Shown here: in pieces, positions 1-13,100 of the stretch
Layout: the number at the start of each line of letters is the position of its first letter
How positions within the stretch are numbered: the stretch's first letter is position 1
Source: Theocolax elegans
Taxonomy: Eukaryota > Arthropoda > Insecta > Hymenoptera > Cerocephalidae
Length of the DNA: 64,000 nt
Direction of reading: 5' to 3'
NCBI GenBank assembly: GCA_026168455.1
Contig: CM047426.1
Coordinates: forward strand, 87,261,986 to 87,325,985
Made by a program: the position numbers and the translations under genes
The notes under the pieces: generated by a model
Told to the model about the DNA's origin: nothing
The model's database searches: none
The model's input: the letters and a program-made list of their open reading frames with translations, nothing else

Positions 1-1040
1 TGTATAAAAGGAGGATGTCATGCATCAATGTTTCATATTTGCAAAACCTCAGTAATGTAAACATTTCTTTTCATTTGATGCATAGAGCATGAAGTAGAGA
101 TAATTATGTTTTTATACATTGCTAAAAGTGTTATTAACAGTTTTATTTTTTAGGGATATAATTGTTAAAATTATAATTGAAGAAAATTAACATACAAATG
201 ATTGCACAAAGAAGATGGTGGTTTCTTAGAAAAGGTATGCTGAAGATATGGATTTTAATTATATGCTCTTGTAAAAAGCTGTTAAAATAAGCTAATTTTA
301 TACTTAGTATAATGTCTACTATTATTTATTAAAATGAAGCATAGTGATGTATAAAAGATGGTATATTTATATTTTGAAATGAACTGCAGTAGTAATAACA
401 ACATTATAAAAAATGATATTAAAGATATACATATTAAAGTTTTTCATACAATATTATTCTGAAAGAAAAATTTAAGTAAATATAAAATTCAGTTAATTGA
501 AATATTTATCAAAGTAACCATATTAATAATTTCTGCAGATGTATGTTTACTACATTAATTTAATTATTTCATAAATTAGGAATAATAAAATAATTTTGAG
601 AAACACTTTCTTTAATTCTATATAATTTTAAATATATAGTTTTATTATAAAAAAAAGTATGTTATTATTTTACAAAATTTATTATTCTTAAACTAAAAAT
701 ACTTTGGTATACACATGTGTATGACACAAATTTTTTAAATAATTAACTTAGTTATTGTCAATTCAGTATAAATTTACAAATTTTATTGACAAATCGCTGA
801 CAAACATTTTTATTGACATAGTCAATTCATAAACTTGAAATAATTCTACTTGTATAAATACTTTGAGTAAAATATTTAGTACAATAATTTCAATTATATG
901 AAGATGATAGTTAAAATATAAATTAATACTATGTTTGGTGATTTAGTAAAAATTAATTACAACAAAACAAATTTTTTATTGTAATTCAATGAAAAATTAA
1001 TTACATAGATAAAGTATATAATGTCTAAATAAATATTGCA
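1..1040. other. Intergenic, downstream of sevenless
   Basis: Very A+T-rich sequence with no open frame of note, no convincing splice-flanked exon and no RNA gene that I can see. Confidence 0.6.
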
Positions 1041-1046
1041 TTTATT
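1041..1046 (-). terminator. Candidate poly(A) signal of sevenless
   Basis: AATAAA is present on the minus strand about 95 nt downstream of the TGA at 1143-1141. This suggests a very short 3' UTR. Other A/T hexamers occur further down, so the site actually used is not proven. Confidence 0.4.
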
Positions 1047-1140
1047 TTGTTTCAATGTAATCACCATTTATAGATCAAGTTATATCTTGATAAAAATTAA
1101 AAATAAAATTCTTTATGTTATTACAAGAACACTAACTATT

Positions 1141-4100
1141 TCACAGGTCAGTCACATTAACAGTGTCTGAGTCAATGTTTGCATATGTCACATCATCACT
1201 AGCATCTTCAATTTCTGATTCTTGTCTTAGCATATTAAGAAGTGCACTGTTGATTACCAATGGAATGTTAGCCTTACTAGTCTGTAAATTAGATTTTGTT
1301 CTCTGTAACTTAGGATAGGTGGGTTTTATTATCTCATTACTTTCCGATGAAGTATGTCTTTGGGCACTTGTACTTTGTGGGAAAGTTACCATTGAATATG
1401 AAACCGAAGGTGAAACTTTAAATGAGTTATTACTTTTGGAGTCTTCCGAGGTATTCTTTTCTGTATTCAGTCTTTCTCTTTCATCATTAGCTATTTTTTT
1501 AACTCTCCTCCAATCACTCAATGATGTAACAGATTCTCCATTACCAACAAGTCTGGCATAAGAACCAGATTGTTTTATTCCATCAGCAGACTTGATTTTT
1601 TCTCCTAAACTGGCAGTGGAAGATCTCTTATCCATTAAACTAGTTTTGTCTAATCTTTTATCTGATAAATTAAGACTAGCTACCGAAGTTCTATTCCATT
1701 TTGGATTCTCTTCTTGATTGTCACTCTGTGACAATGTACTGTTTGAGTCATTACTAATACTATCTTTTTGAGGTGATTCAATCTTTCTGTCATTTGTTTG
1801 ATCACTTGTACATATTTCGATGTACCTATTTTCATGAGGTGATCTACTTCCTACCACAACTGGTATTGATTTTGGTATTTCATAAGCTGCACGTGGATCT
1901 TTTGATTCATCTGCATCTAGAGTATCACCTAGCAAAAAGGAATACTTAGGACCTATGGCAGGTTTTGAGCTATCCGAGTCTTGAAGTAATGTTTGAAGAT
2001 TTAAGTTATCCTTGTAATGATTAGTTTTGTATGTATTTCCTATAAAAATGTGAAAAACATTTAATTTTATATTCCAAAAAAATTTCATTATAACTTTCTT
2101 TACATTAACTTGTTTTAATCAGTGCCATGCAATTATATATTAATTATTCTAGATAAATTGAAAAAGAAAAATAATTTTGAAAACCATTTTGTTTTGCAAA
2201 TCAAGTAAATAATATAAATGTTTAAGTATAAAGACACTTTTTCATAATGCTCTAACTAATTTTAGAAACACATATGACATTGTCACAAGAGAACAAGTAA
2301 TCATCATATAAAAGATACATCAATGGAAAAAGAATATTTACCATGCACAAACAATTGCCCAGGATTAACAGGACTGAGAGTGCAATCTTCAGTATTAGTT
2401 CTCAATGAAACAATATGTTCAAGACAGATTTTAAAGCTGGGTCTTGAATCAACAGCACTCCAGCATCTAAGCATCAACTGATGCAATCTAGGTGGACAGT
2501 TAAGAGGCTTAGGCAGTCGACCACCTGCTCGCACATGGTGAAGTACTTCAAGATTTGTTCTTGCTTGATATGGCTGTTGACCCAACGATGTAATTTCCCA
2601 CATAAGGACACCAAATGCCCAGACATCGCTTTGAGATGTAAAAACTCCATCTACTAGTGATTCTGGTGCCATCCATCGTACTGGCAGTAGACCTTCACCC
2701 TCCTAATTGTCAATAGAAAAAAGATTTTTGAATATTTTTATAACAACATGAACAGTTTAGTTGTATACAATTTAAATTACGTATTTATTAATGTTAAATT
2801 AAAAAAATATTTTTAAAGAATGTTTACTTTAATGCTACATATATATAAAACTAAAAAAGCTAGTGATTATTAAAAAACGATTGACATTTCTTATAATCGA
2901 AAAATTAAAATAATATAGTAAAAAATTATATATGTAATGTTTAAAGTAAATTTTTTAAAAAACTTTCTTGTTTTTTATTTGGGGATAATAAAGAAATAAA
3001 AATATTTTATTTAATTGTAAATTTGTTGTAGAATAAAAATGAAAATAACTTAAAATAAGTATTGTCCTTATTAATTGACCGCTTTGGTTTTTGTTTTTTA
3101 TTTAAATGTTACCGTTTTAAATAAATATTTGTTTGTTAATATCACTATTATTAAAAATAACTTATAAATAATGTAAAACTTAAGGTGTGTATAAACAGTG
3201 TAAATTACCTTACGATAATAATCGTTTTTGTAAATATCTCGAGCAAGTCCAAAATCGCCAATTTTAACAACTCGATTCTCGCGTTCACGAGCTGATACCA
3301 AGCAATTTCGACACGCAAGATCCCGATGTACGAAATGTAATTCCTCGAGGTAGCGACAACCTCGCGCTACATCTTCGCACATCGATAACAGATCTTGAAG
3401 TCTTAACGCTGACGGATCCGTTGGTTTGAGTGACCTTAGAAATTTGTATGTGTTTAAAATTGTTTCAAATGATAGGAAGTTATGCATGTATAATTTATTT
3501 TATTTTGATAGCATCTGTGTTTTGAATAAATATTGCATACTATAGAGATGCAGTAAGAATTTTATTTCTTATATAAGATAAATTTTATTTTGATGTTACA
3601 TTTACTGAATCGTGTGTAATATATAATATATAATGAAAAGAAAAACCGAAAATAAATAATTATATTTGCTAATTTGTAAATGTACCTGCTTGTTCTCAAA
3701 TAACTAAGCAAGTCACCACCTGCCATAAGTTCGAGTAACAATAGTGGCGGATCCGTATCAAGACATACGCCTAGAAGTCGGAGAACGTGTTTATGTTGAA
3801 AATGACTCATTAATTTAGCTTCTTGTAAAAATTCGTTCTTTTCCTGTGACGAGGCACCTTTTCTTAATGTCTTAATGGCTATTGGGATTTTCGACCCAGG
3901 ACCCTCGATATCTCGGACAATTCCTTGGAATACCTGAGTAGCAATAATGTTTTACAGGTAATTATTTTGTTAATTATCTTGCAATGTAAGTATATTAGTT
4001 TCACATTATTTTCTTTTTCTTCATTATAAAGTTTTGGTCAACATTTAAACAATATTATATTATATGATACATTATTTGACTATTACCTAGTTTTATATAG

Positions 4101-7100
4101 ACACGAGAAAGATAATTAATTTTTAATATGTAATCAGAAATGTATTGTCAATACCTCTCCAAAGGCACCGCTGCCAAGAAATTTGGCCAGCGATATTTGT
4201 TCTCTTTGAACCTTCGGAAGTAATGAATCATCCGAGTCAGTTTCAACAGCAGCTACGTAAAGCGCATTAGCTTCAACGAAATTTCCTCTCGGTATTTCAC
4301 GCAGTGTAGCCAGTTCTACGTTCGGTTTCGTTTTTATAGGAATTTTCTTTTGATCTTCCTTTGATTTTTTATGGAACGCTATAACAGGAATTAATAGTAA
4401 TAACATAAATATTTAAATATTTTATTAAAGCCACAGATGTATAAATACTCACGACAAAGGAAGTAGCAGAAACAGAGTAAAACAATCGTTATAGCGGGCA
4501 CACTAAAACCTAAAATAAGTCCTAAGTGTTCCTGAGCTATTATCATAGCTCTTGTCATTTCTGTTAAATCAATGACGGAACTGAGTTCGCTCCAATTGCC
4601 GAATCCATAATCGTTCTTGGCTCTTACCCTAAATAAATATTTTTGTTGCATTTCTTGATTAATATCCCAAAAGGTATCAGTTCCATTGTAAAGAACTTTC
4701 CAAGTAGTTGTTGCATTATTGGAATCAGTGGAAGAGCTGATAACTGCATATTCAAGGAAGTAAGTTAAAACTTTAGTACCGAGACTTGTGGATGGTTCCC
4801 ATTGTAGTTGATAATTAGAATTTTGTAAATTTACGAGTACGGGAGTACCTGGGGCTGTCGGAATATCTTCTATTTTCAGAAATAATAAAATCTTCATTAT
4901 TGACTATTAATATAATTACATTTTTCAATCGTTGTTTATATTATGTATCTTACCAAGTGTTTGAAATGTAAACCTTGCATCGTTAGGCCAGACAAAGTCC
5001 TCTGCGTAATGTTTGTACCTCAGAATGAGTCGAAATTTATAATATTCTTTTGCTTTCAAATCTCTTACTTGAAATACTACCGTATCCTTAACAACTGTAT
5101 ACTTCGTAACTATTTGCCACTTTTTAATTTCACTCATTGAATATTCTAAAGTATAATTTATAATCAAATCTTCTGATGGTACCCACGAAATATTTAACGC
5201 TTCGGAAGTGGCACCTACTACAGTCAAATTATTGGGTTCTGGAAGCATTTTTAGAAATACATTTTCGCTTTGATTGTATACTGCCATTGTGTTCTCCGGA
5301 TAAGCTCTTATGTAAATCAAATATTCTTGACCAGGAATCAGTGGATGCAATAACGTTGAAAGTTCTCCATCTTTGATAGATCTTTCACCTTCGGGTCTAA
5401 CGCCGTCCATAGATCGTATTGAGCTCCAGAAAACCTTATACCGTACAAAATCTGCGTTCAAAATATTTGGTGGTGACCACTTTACTTCCGCTAAAGTTGG
5501 AAGTAGAGATTGAACTTGGATGTTTTCCGGACTTGAAGGAATTCCAGCACCTGTTTTTAATACTAAACCTGGTCCATATTGATCAACATTTGCATATTCT
5601 TGGTCACCGTAGTAATTCGCTAAAGTTAGTTTAAAACGGTAATCCGTATAAGGCTTCAAATCCTTTGCTTCGAACTCTTTCCAATAAGTTTGGAATCTAC
5701 AATGAACCAATTTTATTTATTATTTAGATTATTATTATTATTATTATTTAGATTTTTTCAAAGATAATTAAAAACAATATAAATATTTAAATACACATAC
5801 AATTGAACCTTTCAATTAATAATTGTTAATTAATTATCTATATAATTATTATATAAATCAACATAAAAAATTAATTTTTTTCAAACCTTATTCTTTCGTC
5901 ATTTCCACATACGTTCGTGCGATTGTTCAACACTTTACATTCTGCTACATCAATGGTATAAAGGGTTGCGGGAAGATTGTATTTTTCACACCCGAGGTAA
6001 GCTGCAGGTTCGGGTAATCTGACAGTTATACTGGTTGACGTTTTAGAGATCATTTGAACACTGTAAACAGCTCGTTGAGGTATGAGACAATCGGAATCTG
6101 GATAAGGTTGCAGTGATTTCCCGATTGCTCTGATACTCCTGGTATCAGTTATTGGGTAACTCTTTAAATCACATTACACATTAATTAAAATTAATAATAA
6201 AGATACACGTATCAAACAGAATATTGACACAATATTACTACCTTAATGATCATATCTTCGGAAGTTGTTGTTTTATCAGTAAAATGAATTTTTCCTGTAT
6301 TCATATTTGACCAGTAAATATTGCTTTTATCAGCTGTTAGAGAAGTTGGTGGTAAGCCATTTTCATCATTTGAATCTAGAACTAAGTTACATATACATCC
6401 TTCTATGTCCGCTATGAACAATTGGCCTTCGGCAGAAATCCAGTATATAAGTGGATTTTGTGGATCAGTGTTATCGATTGTAAAGACCGGTTGAATGGTA
6501 GGTCTAAATGGGCACGAACAATCTTCTGTATGATTGAAGAAAGGTTGAACATTTTCACCTGATAAATCGGATTGCATAACGAAACCAAGATTGCTAGAAC
6601 TAAGTTCCATCCAGAATAACGTTCTAAAATAAATATTAATAAGAGTTACGAACAGTCATGCTAATTATTATTTAATAAAGCTATTTTATAATTCAGCCAA
6701 AACGTTACGTACCCAGTTAGTGGAGCAATATCAAGATTAACAATTCGTCTGTTCCTCGATAAAATTCGAGAAAATTTGAAAATTCCAGATTCCCATACGG
6801 TAACGTCTAATTTCATTATGTGGCTTATTCCTGAATCCTCGTAACTCGATTCTGTCCAAAAGATATTCCTGGATATCCAATCACCACAGAGACTCAACGC
6901 TGTGTTGTTCAACGTCAAAATTTTCGTTATGTTTTTACCATCGACATCAGCAGTCACCAATTCCTGCATTTCGTTTATCCAGAATATTTTTGACTCCACT
7001 GCAAAATGGGTCACTTCTACAGCTATGTGTCGCGTTATCGTAAGATTCGTCCGCTGATCTAAATCAACTTTTTTCACATCTTCCATCGTTGCAACTAGCA

Positions 7101-10100
7101 ATTGAGGTACTGGGTTTTCGTTTTCAGTTGACGTAGAGACCGGATCGGTAAATGGACCTGAACCGACTTCCGCGAATGCGCAAACTTGAAAGAAGTACGT
7201 CGTGTTTGGCTGTAGATTGTGGATCTTATATTCTACGGAAGAACGATATTTGCGAAAAAATTGCAAATTTTATTAAAATAATTTTTAATTGTATAACAAT
7301 TATATAGTTTTTGTAATTACCTAATTCAGAAACTGGAACCCTTTCAGAATCGCATAATGAAACTTCTGTACCGTCGATTAAAAACCAACACTGCACTATA
7401 AATCCAAGAACGGGGCCGTTTACGAATTCAGGCATATTCCATCTGAAAAATATTTGAATACAATATGCTTCAAAGACTTTTAACAAAGCTTTTCTCGTTT
7501 ATTTAATGTAAAAATTATACCTAAAGGTAACGAAGTAATCAACGTGTTCAGCAAGCACATCTTTGTAACTTTCAACAAAAATTCTAGGATCGACAGGTTG
7601 ACTTGGTACGCTTTGAGGCGATCTCAGTACTTTACTAACTCTCGATGATGCGTCCCAATAACTGTAAGCTTTAATCGTTACCTCCAACAGGGAGTAAGGA
7701 AGAAGTCGATCGGCATTTGTATATTTTATCGTATTGCGTGTCGTTATCACTGGTCGTGCATCAACATTGATGTAATCGGCAAACTCAATTTTGTAGAAGA
7801 CGCGACCATAGTTAGTGTTATTAACTTTCGACCAAGTGACATTGAAATCTCGCCAAGTACCAACGATTTCGATGCTGTCCGGATCTACTGCGTCAGGTTT
7901 AACGATTATTTGACGAGCTTCTGGATGTACGAAGCTTTTCATGCCAAGGCTTACAAGATTGGTCACGTTGTTGTCTATGATCGACACGTATTTTCCGTAA
8001 GCATCTCTAGTCAATGTGACGTTCGAGGAGGCAAGAATGAGGAAACGATTCGAAATGTAAAACAATGAATTTCCTTTTATGCTTTGAACTGCCGATATCT
8101 AGAGTAACAGTGTAGTAAACAATTATAAATCTAATTTGTTTATTTGATTCTTTTTTTAATTAAGTACATTAGCTTAGTTATGGATAAAATGTATTAATTT
8201 ATAAGCGGATATTGACACGTTGAAAGTAATTTTAAGTAATAAGTAGTGATAAATTGACAAACCATTTCTGGAATAATTTCTCGATCGATCGGCAGCATCT
8301 CCGCTGTGAGTGATCGATACAGCTTGTAATCATCCACTTCATCGCCAGTAATCCAGTAAACAAATCGATTATCTAGATCGAGAGTTAAACCCGCTACATG
8401 ACGACCATTGAATTCGTATTCAGATCGATATTGTCGCTTATCCTCGCCATTTAATCTTACAACTTCTACTGTGCGACTTGTCGACCAATACAAATTTGCT
8501 TCTAAAGAATCTATCACCATTTTTTGTACGATTCCCGAGATGACTACTGGCTCTTGATGCGAACCATTTAGATTCGATCGCAAAATCTATGAAATTTGAT
8601 TATATAAAATTCTTTTAAAACGAAAGTGTTCGTTAATAAAAAATAATGGTCGTATAAAAAATCGGATTAAATAGTTATATAATAATATTTACACGAATGC
8701 TACTATAGAATATTATAGTAAAAGAAAATGATGCAATAAAAATCATGTCGAAGTATCTGCATATTTATAATTATAAAAATTATTTAAGAATAAAACTCAC
8801 TATTTGTTTTTCGATATCACTCCAGTATATTTTATTTGTAATCCAATCAATCCCGACACTGCTTACAGAATTTGAATATTTTAATAGACTTTTTTTATTG
8901 CTTGTTATATTATACTGATATAGTTTGGAATTATTTCCAACGATGAGTAACAAATCTTCAAACCAACAGATATCAGTTACGAAAAACGATGTTTCCTTAT
9001 CTAGTTCTGTAATATTTACTAAAGCTTTCACATTTTCACCAATTAAGTCACTCTGCAAAAGTGTATCGTTCGTCGACCATATAATTGATGTTTCTAATTC
9101 TTTCCTAAGAAAAAAAAATGAATAAAACATTTTACTTGTTTTAATGTAGCATATAATATTAAATTTATGATTGAAAATACATATAAATTGCTTTAATAAA
9201 TAACTAGTAACTGTAATAAAATAGTTACTTAATCGATAAAAATTTACAATAATAATTAAATAGAGAAGACTTACTTTATTGTTTGTACTCTGAACTCATC
9301 GGACCAGGGACCGTCACCAGCCGTGGTGTAAGCAGCTACTTTAACAGTATAAAGTGAATTTTCACGTAATTCCTCAACAAGATGTTTATTGCCATGAATC
9401 CCGCGTGCTTGAATGATTTCACTGTTAATGTCATCTTCAATGAGCAAAGCGTACGACCAATTACTCCAAGCACCTTTACTTTGATCGCTCAAAAGTTCTG
9501 GCGCTTGCCAAGATATTTGCGCGCGGTTTGATAACATTAAAGCTTGTAACGATCGTGGTGGTTTTGATGAAAGAGGAATCGGTTGCCTTTCTTCGGTTAA
9601 TACTTGCACGCTCACAAAGTTTTCGTCCATTCTAAAGAATATATTACATTTTTCAGAGTTTGCAAAATATTTAATTATAGGTATAACACAATTTGTGAGG
9701 CAAGTAAAAAGGAAATGCTAATTTATACATGGTATTTAAAAAAAAATGATGTGTAATAAAAAAGAAATAAAAATAAAATAATGTACCTGCTAAATAAAAC
9801 ATTATGAAAATATCTATAATTCGTTGATTCGTAACTTTCATCTAATATATCCGTTCCGTTAGTCCAATAAAATACCCCATTTGTCATGGATAAGAAAGTG
9901 ACATTTTCAAATTTTGGCTGCTTAGTATTGGCGCGAACGTCGATTACAATTCTTCCATCCAAGGAAACTGATTTTATAGTATTCTCTGATTGATAAGCAA
10001 CTAATAGACGTCTATTTGTATAGTCTACCATAAAGGAGCCTAAGAACAATTTCTTTAAAATTTGCTCAGGCTAAAAAATATTTTTTATTTTACTATACGA

Positions 10101-13100
10101 TGTACAATTGTTTAAATAATAATTACGTAAATAAACTAATAAACAAACCTGCGGTTCCCCATTTTCGAAATTTAGTAACTCTATTCTATAAATTCCATCG
10201 TTGGTCAACCAAAATAGATATCCATTTATGGGATCAACTTCGAATCTAATCGGTTGACTCGTCAAACCTCTCAACAACCAAGTCAATTGATTACCATCAA
10301 AATTACACTTGGCGATCTCCCAAAATCCTGTAGTGTCATCCAATCCAACGATATAAAGAATCGAATTTAGCCAGTCGGTCGAGAGTAACCAAGGTCGCAA
10401 ATCGGTGCTGTTGGGTTCGAATAAAAGTTGCGTTTGAAGGGTTCCATTGAAGTCAACTCTATAAAGCCGGTCGGCTGAATCACTAATGAAAAGCCGGGAT
10501 GACGATACGTGAAGTGCAGTGTCACGGATGAGTTCGGTCGCCTCGAATAATTTCGTCGTTTCCAATAGCACGTCCAAGTTTTGTTGAACCACCGAATATT
10601 CGCTTGAGATTATAATTTCCCGTTTTTCCGAGGTATTAACTGTACAATTGTTATAGAACGTTTAAATTGTATGTAAAAATATTTAGATATCTCGAAAGTT
10701 TTATTTCCATGTAAGAATAAAAATATGATTTGTATAATATAAGACTTATCAAATATTACCTTCTGGCTCTAATAAAGTATTAACAAAAGCAGATGCAGTT
10801 GGACCTTCACCATCTTCATTTCTCATGGTAAGAGTTACAGAGTAATTAGTATGCGGTTTTAGATTTTGAAACATAAATGTATCCTGAGTTACTGGAATAT
10901 CCTAAAATTAAATTACAAAATCTTATATTATTTCATTTGTACGAAGCCCTCAAAGAAAAAACCAGTACTTACGTATCTCTTAAAAATATTTGTATATTAT
11001 TTTCAAAACCACCGTAGTGAGGATAATTTAACATTTTTTTCTACTTATATAACCAAAGTGTTCTTTAAAAAGAAAATAAAGGAAATAAGAGACTTACTTT
11101 GAGTTGAAATGCTTCATGACTTTCCTGTTGAAGTCGTAAAACGTAAGAGAAAAGTGGTCCGTTGGTGAACAAACCCGCCTTCCAATTCACATAAATTCTC
11201 GTATGGTCAATGGCTATTGCTTTCAAAATTATAGGGGCAGAAGTTGGCGGACCTCTCGGAAACGTGAGAATTGAATTACTGGGTTTCGAAAAAATAGGCT
11301 CATCGTTCTCAAGAGTTGATTTTAACAGTATAGCCAAACGAAACTAAAAATTTTAAATTATCAACATTTATAATATATCTGGGATAATTATTAGTAATTA
11401 CTTATTTTTAAATTAATTTTTTTTTCAAATTACCTTATATTTGGTGTACGGGCGTAAATTGTAGATAAATATTTGATTATTACCATTCCAAGTTTGGCTA
11501 TCGGAATATCGCCAATTTCCTTCTATGTCTTCGTACTTCCATTGTACGAAATACAAGACTTTGAGATCGTACTGTTTTAAATTTGTATTTTCCCATTTTA
11601 ACGTAAGTGACGTTGCCGCCAACGAATCTTGGACTAGAATTGGGGTTGGTGGTACACCGATATTAACTGAAATTATTTTTATAAAAATTATACTTTCCGC
11701 ATTATTATTTTCCGTACAATTAAAATAGTTAATTCACTTTTTTATTAATTATATAAATTATGTTCATTTTTAATTGAAATTGATTAATTAGAATATGTTT
11801 TTATGACGGACATATATATAATTTGCAACAATATGCACTACTTACTTAGCATTTGTTAATATATTATTAATATACTCAACAATGAAATAAGAAAAATAAT
11901 TATTTTTTACCAACAACGTGAAGTTATCCGTAAACTTGAAATATCAATGACAAAGACTAACCTTAATAATAAAACTTAATATTTTATATATTATTATTAA
12001 ATTAATGAAAAATAGTAATTAAAATGTGATTTATTGATATTACCGTTGGTTACCATATCATAAAAAGACGAATGTAACAATGTCAAGTCAATCATTTCCG
12101 ACAAAACGATCTCTGAACCTTGTAGATTTGCGTCGTCGAGAACAAGCTTTCGAAGAGTACGACGCGATTTTAGAAGAGTACAAACAGACTTTCGAGGAGA
12201 GGTGGAGAAAGAATGTATTAGCAAATCAAAATTCGATAGGTGCTAAACTTAATGATTTTCAAAAGATAAGGACAATAGGAACCGGAGCTTTTGGTCGCGT
12301 GATGTTGGTTAGATTCAAGTTTGATGGCACGTTCTATGCGATGAAAATCATTGATAAAGCTAAACTTATTAGGATGAAGCAGGTAGAGATAGTATTTTAA
12401 ATTCCTTCTGCATGTACTTGTTAATATTTAAATTTGCGAATTATATTATTTATGGTACAATTTACTTATTTTTTTGTAACCAAAATGTATATAACACAAA
12501 AATTTCTAAAGAGATGATTAAAATTAGTTAATGAAATAATAGAAAATTACGATTAAAATAATATAAAAACGAGTGTAATCACTAAAAGAAAATAGTTAGA
12601 TCACACGTACAACGAAAAACGGATTCTTCAGAGTATGCGATTCCCTTTCGTCATCTACCTCGAGTTCTGCTTCAAGGACAGCTCTTACATTTACATGATC
12701 CTGCCGTTCATCACTGGTGGAGAAATGTTTACCCATTTAACCAAGAAAACAAAATTCGACGAGCCACTTTCGAGGTTCTACGCAGCTCAAGTTGTTTTGG
12801 TTCTCGAATACATGCACAAGTGTAATTTGGTCTACAGAGATCTTAAACCAGAGAACATCTTGATCGATGAAACGGGATACATCCGCGTCGCAGATTTTGG
12901 ATTCAGCAAGTTGATCGAGAATAGGGAAGATGTTCATTATGATACATCAAGATCGGGATTTTAAGTTTGTCTTCATTTTGATTTTAATGTTCAATGACGT
13001 TCATTGGGTGCACAACTTTCGCAGATGTACCATTTATATTTTTACATTCATTTTTAAACAGTAAACAATAGTGATAAAAGTACGAATTGTCATTACTTTG

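Noticed and set aside
11997..12224. Minus-strand open frame opposite PKA-like exon 1
   Set aside because: It is antisense to a clear kinase exon, has no splice link to sevenless and no family resemblance.
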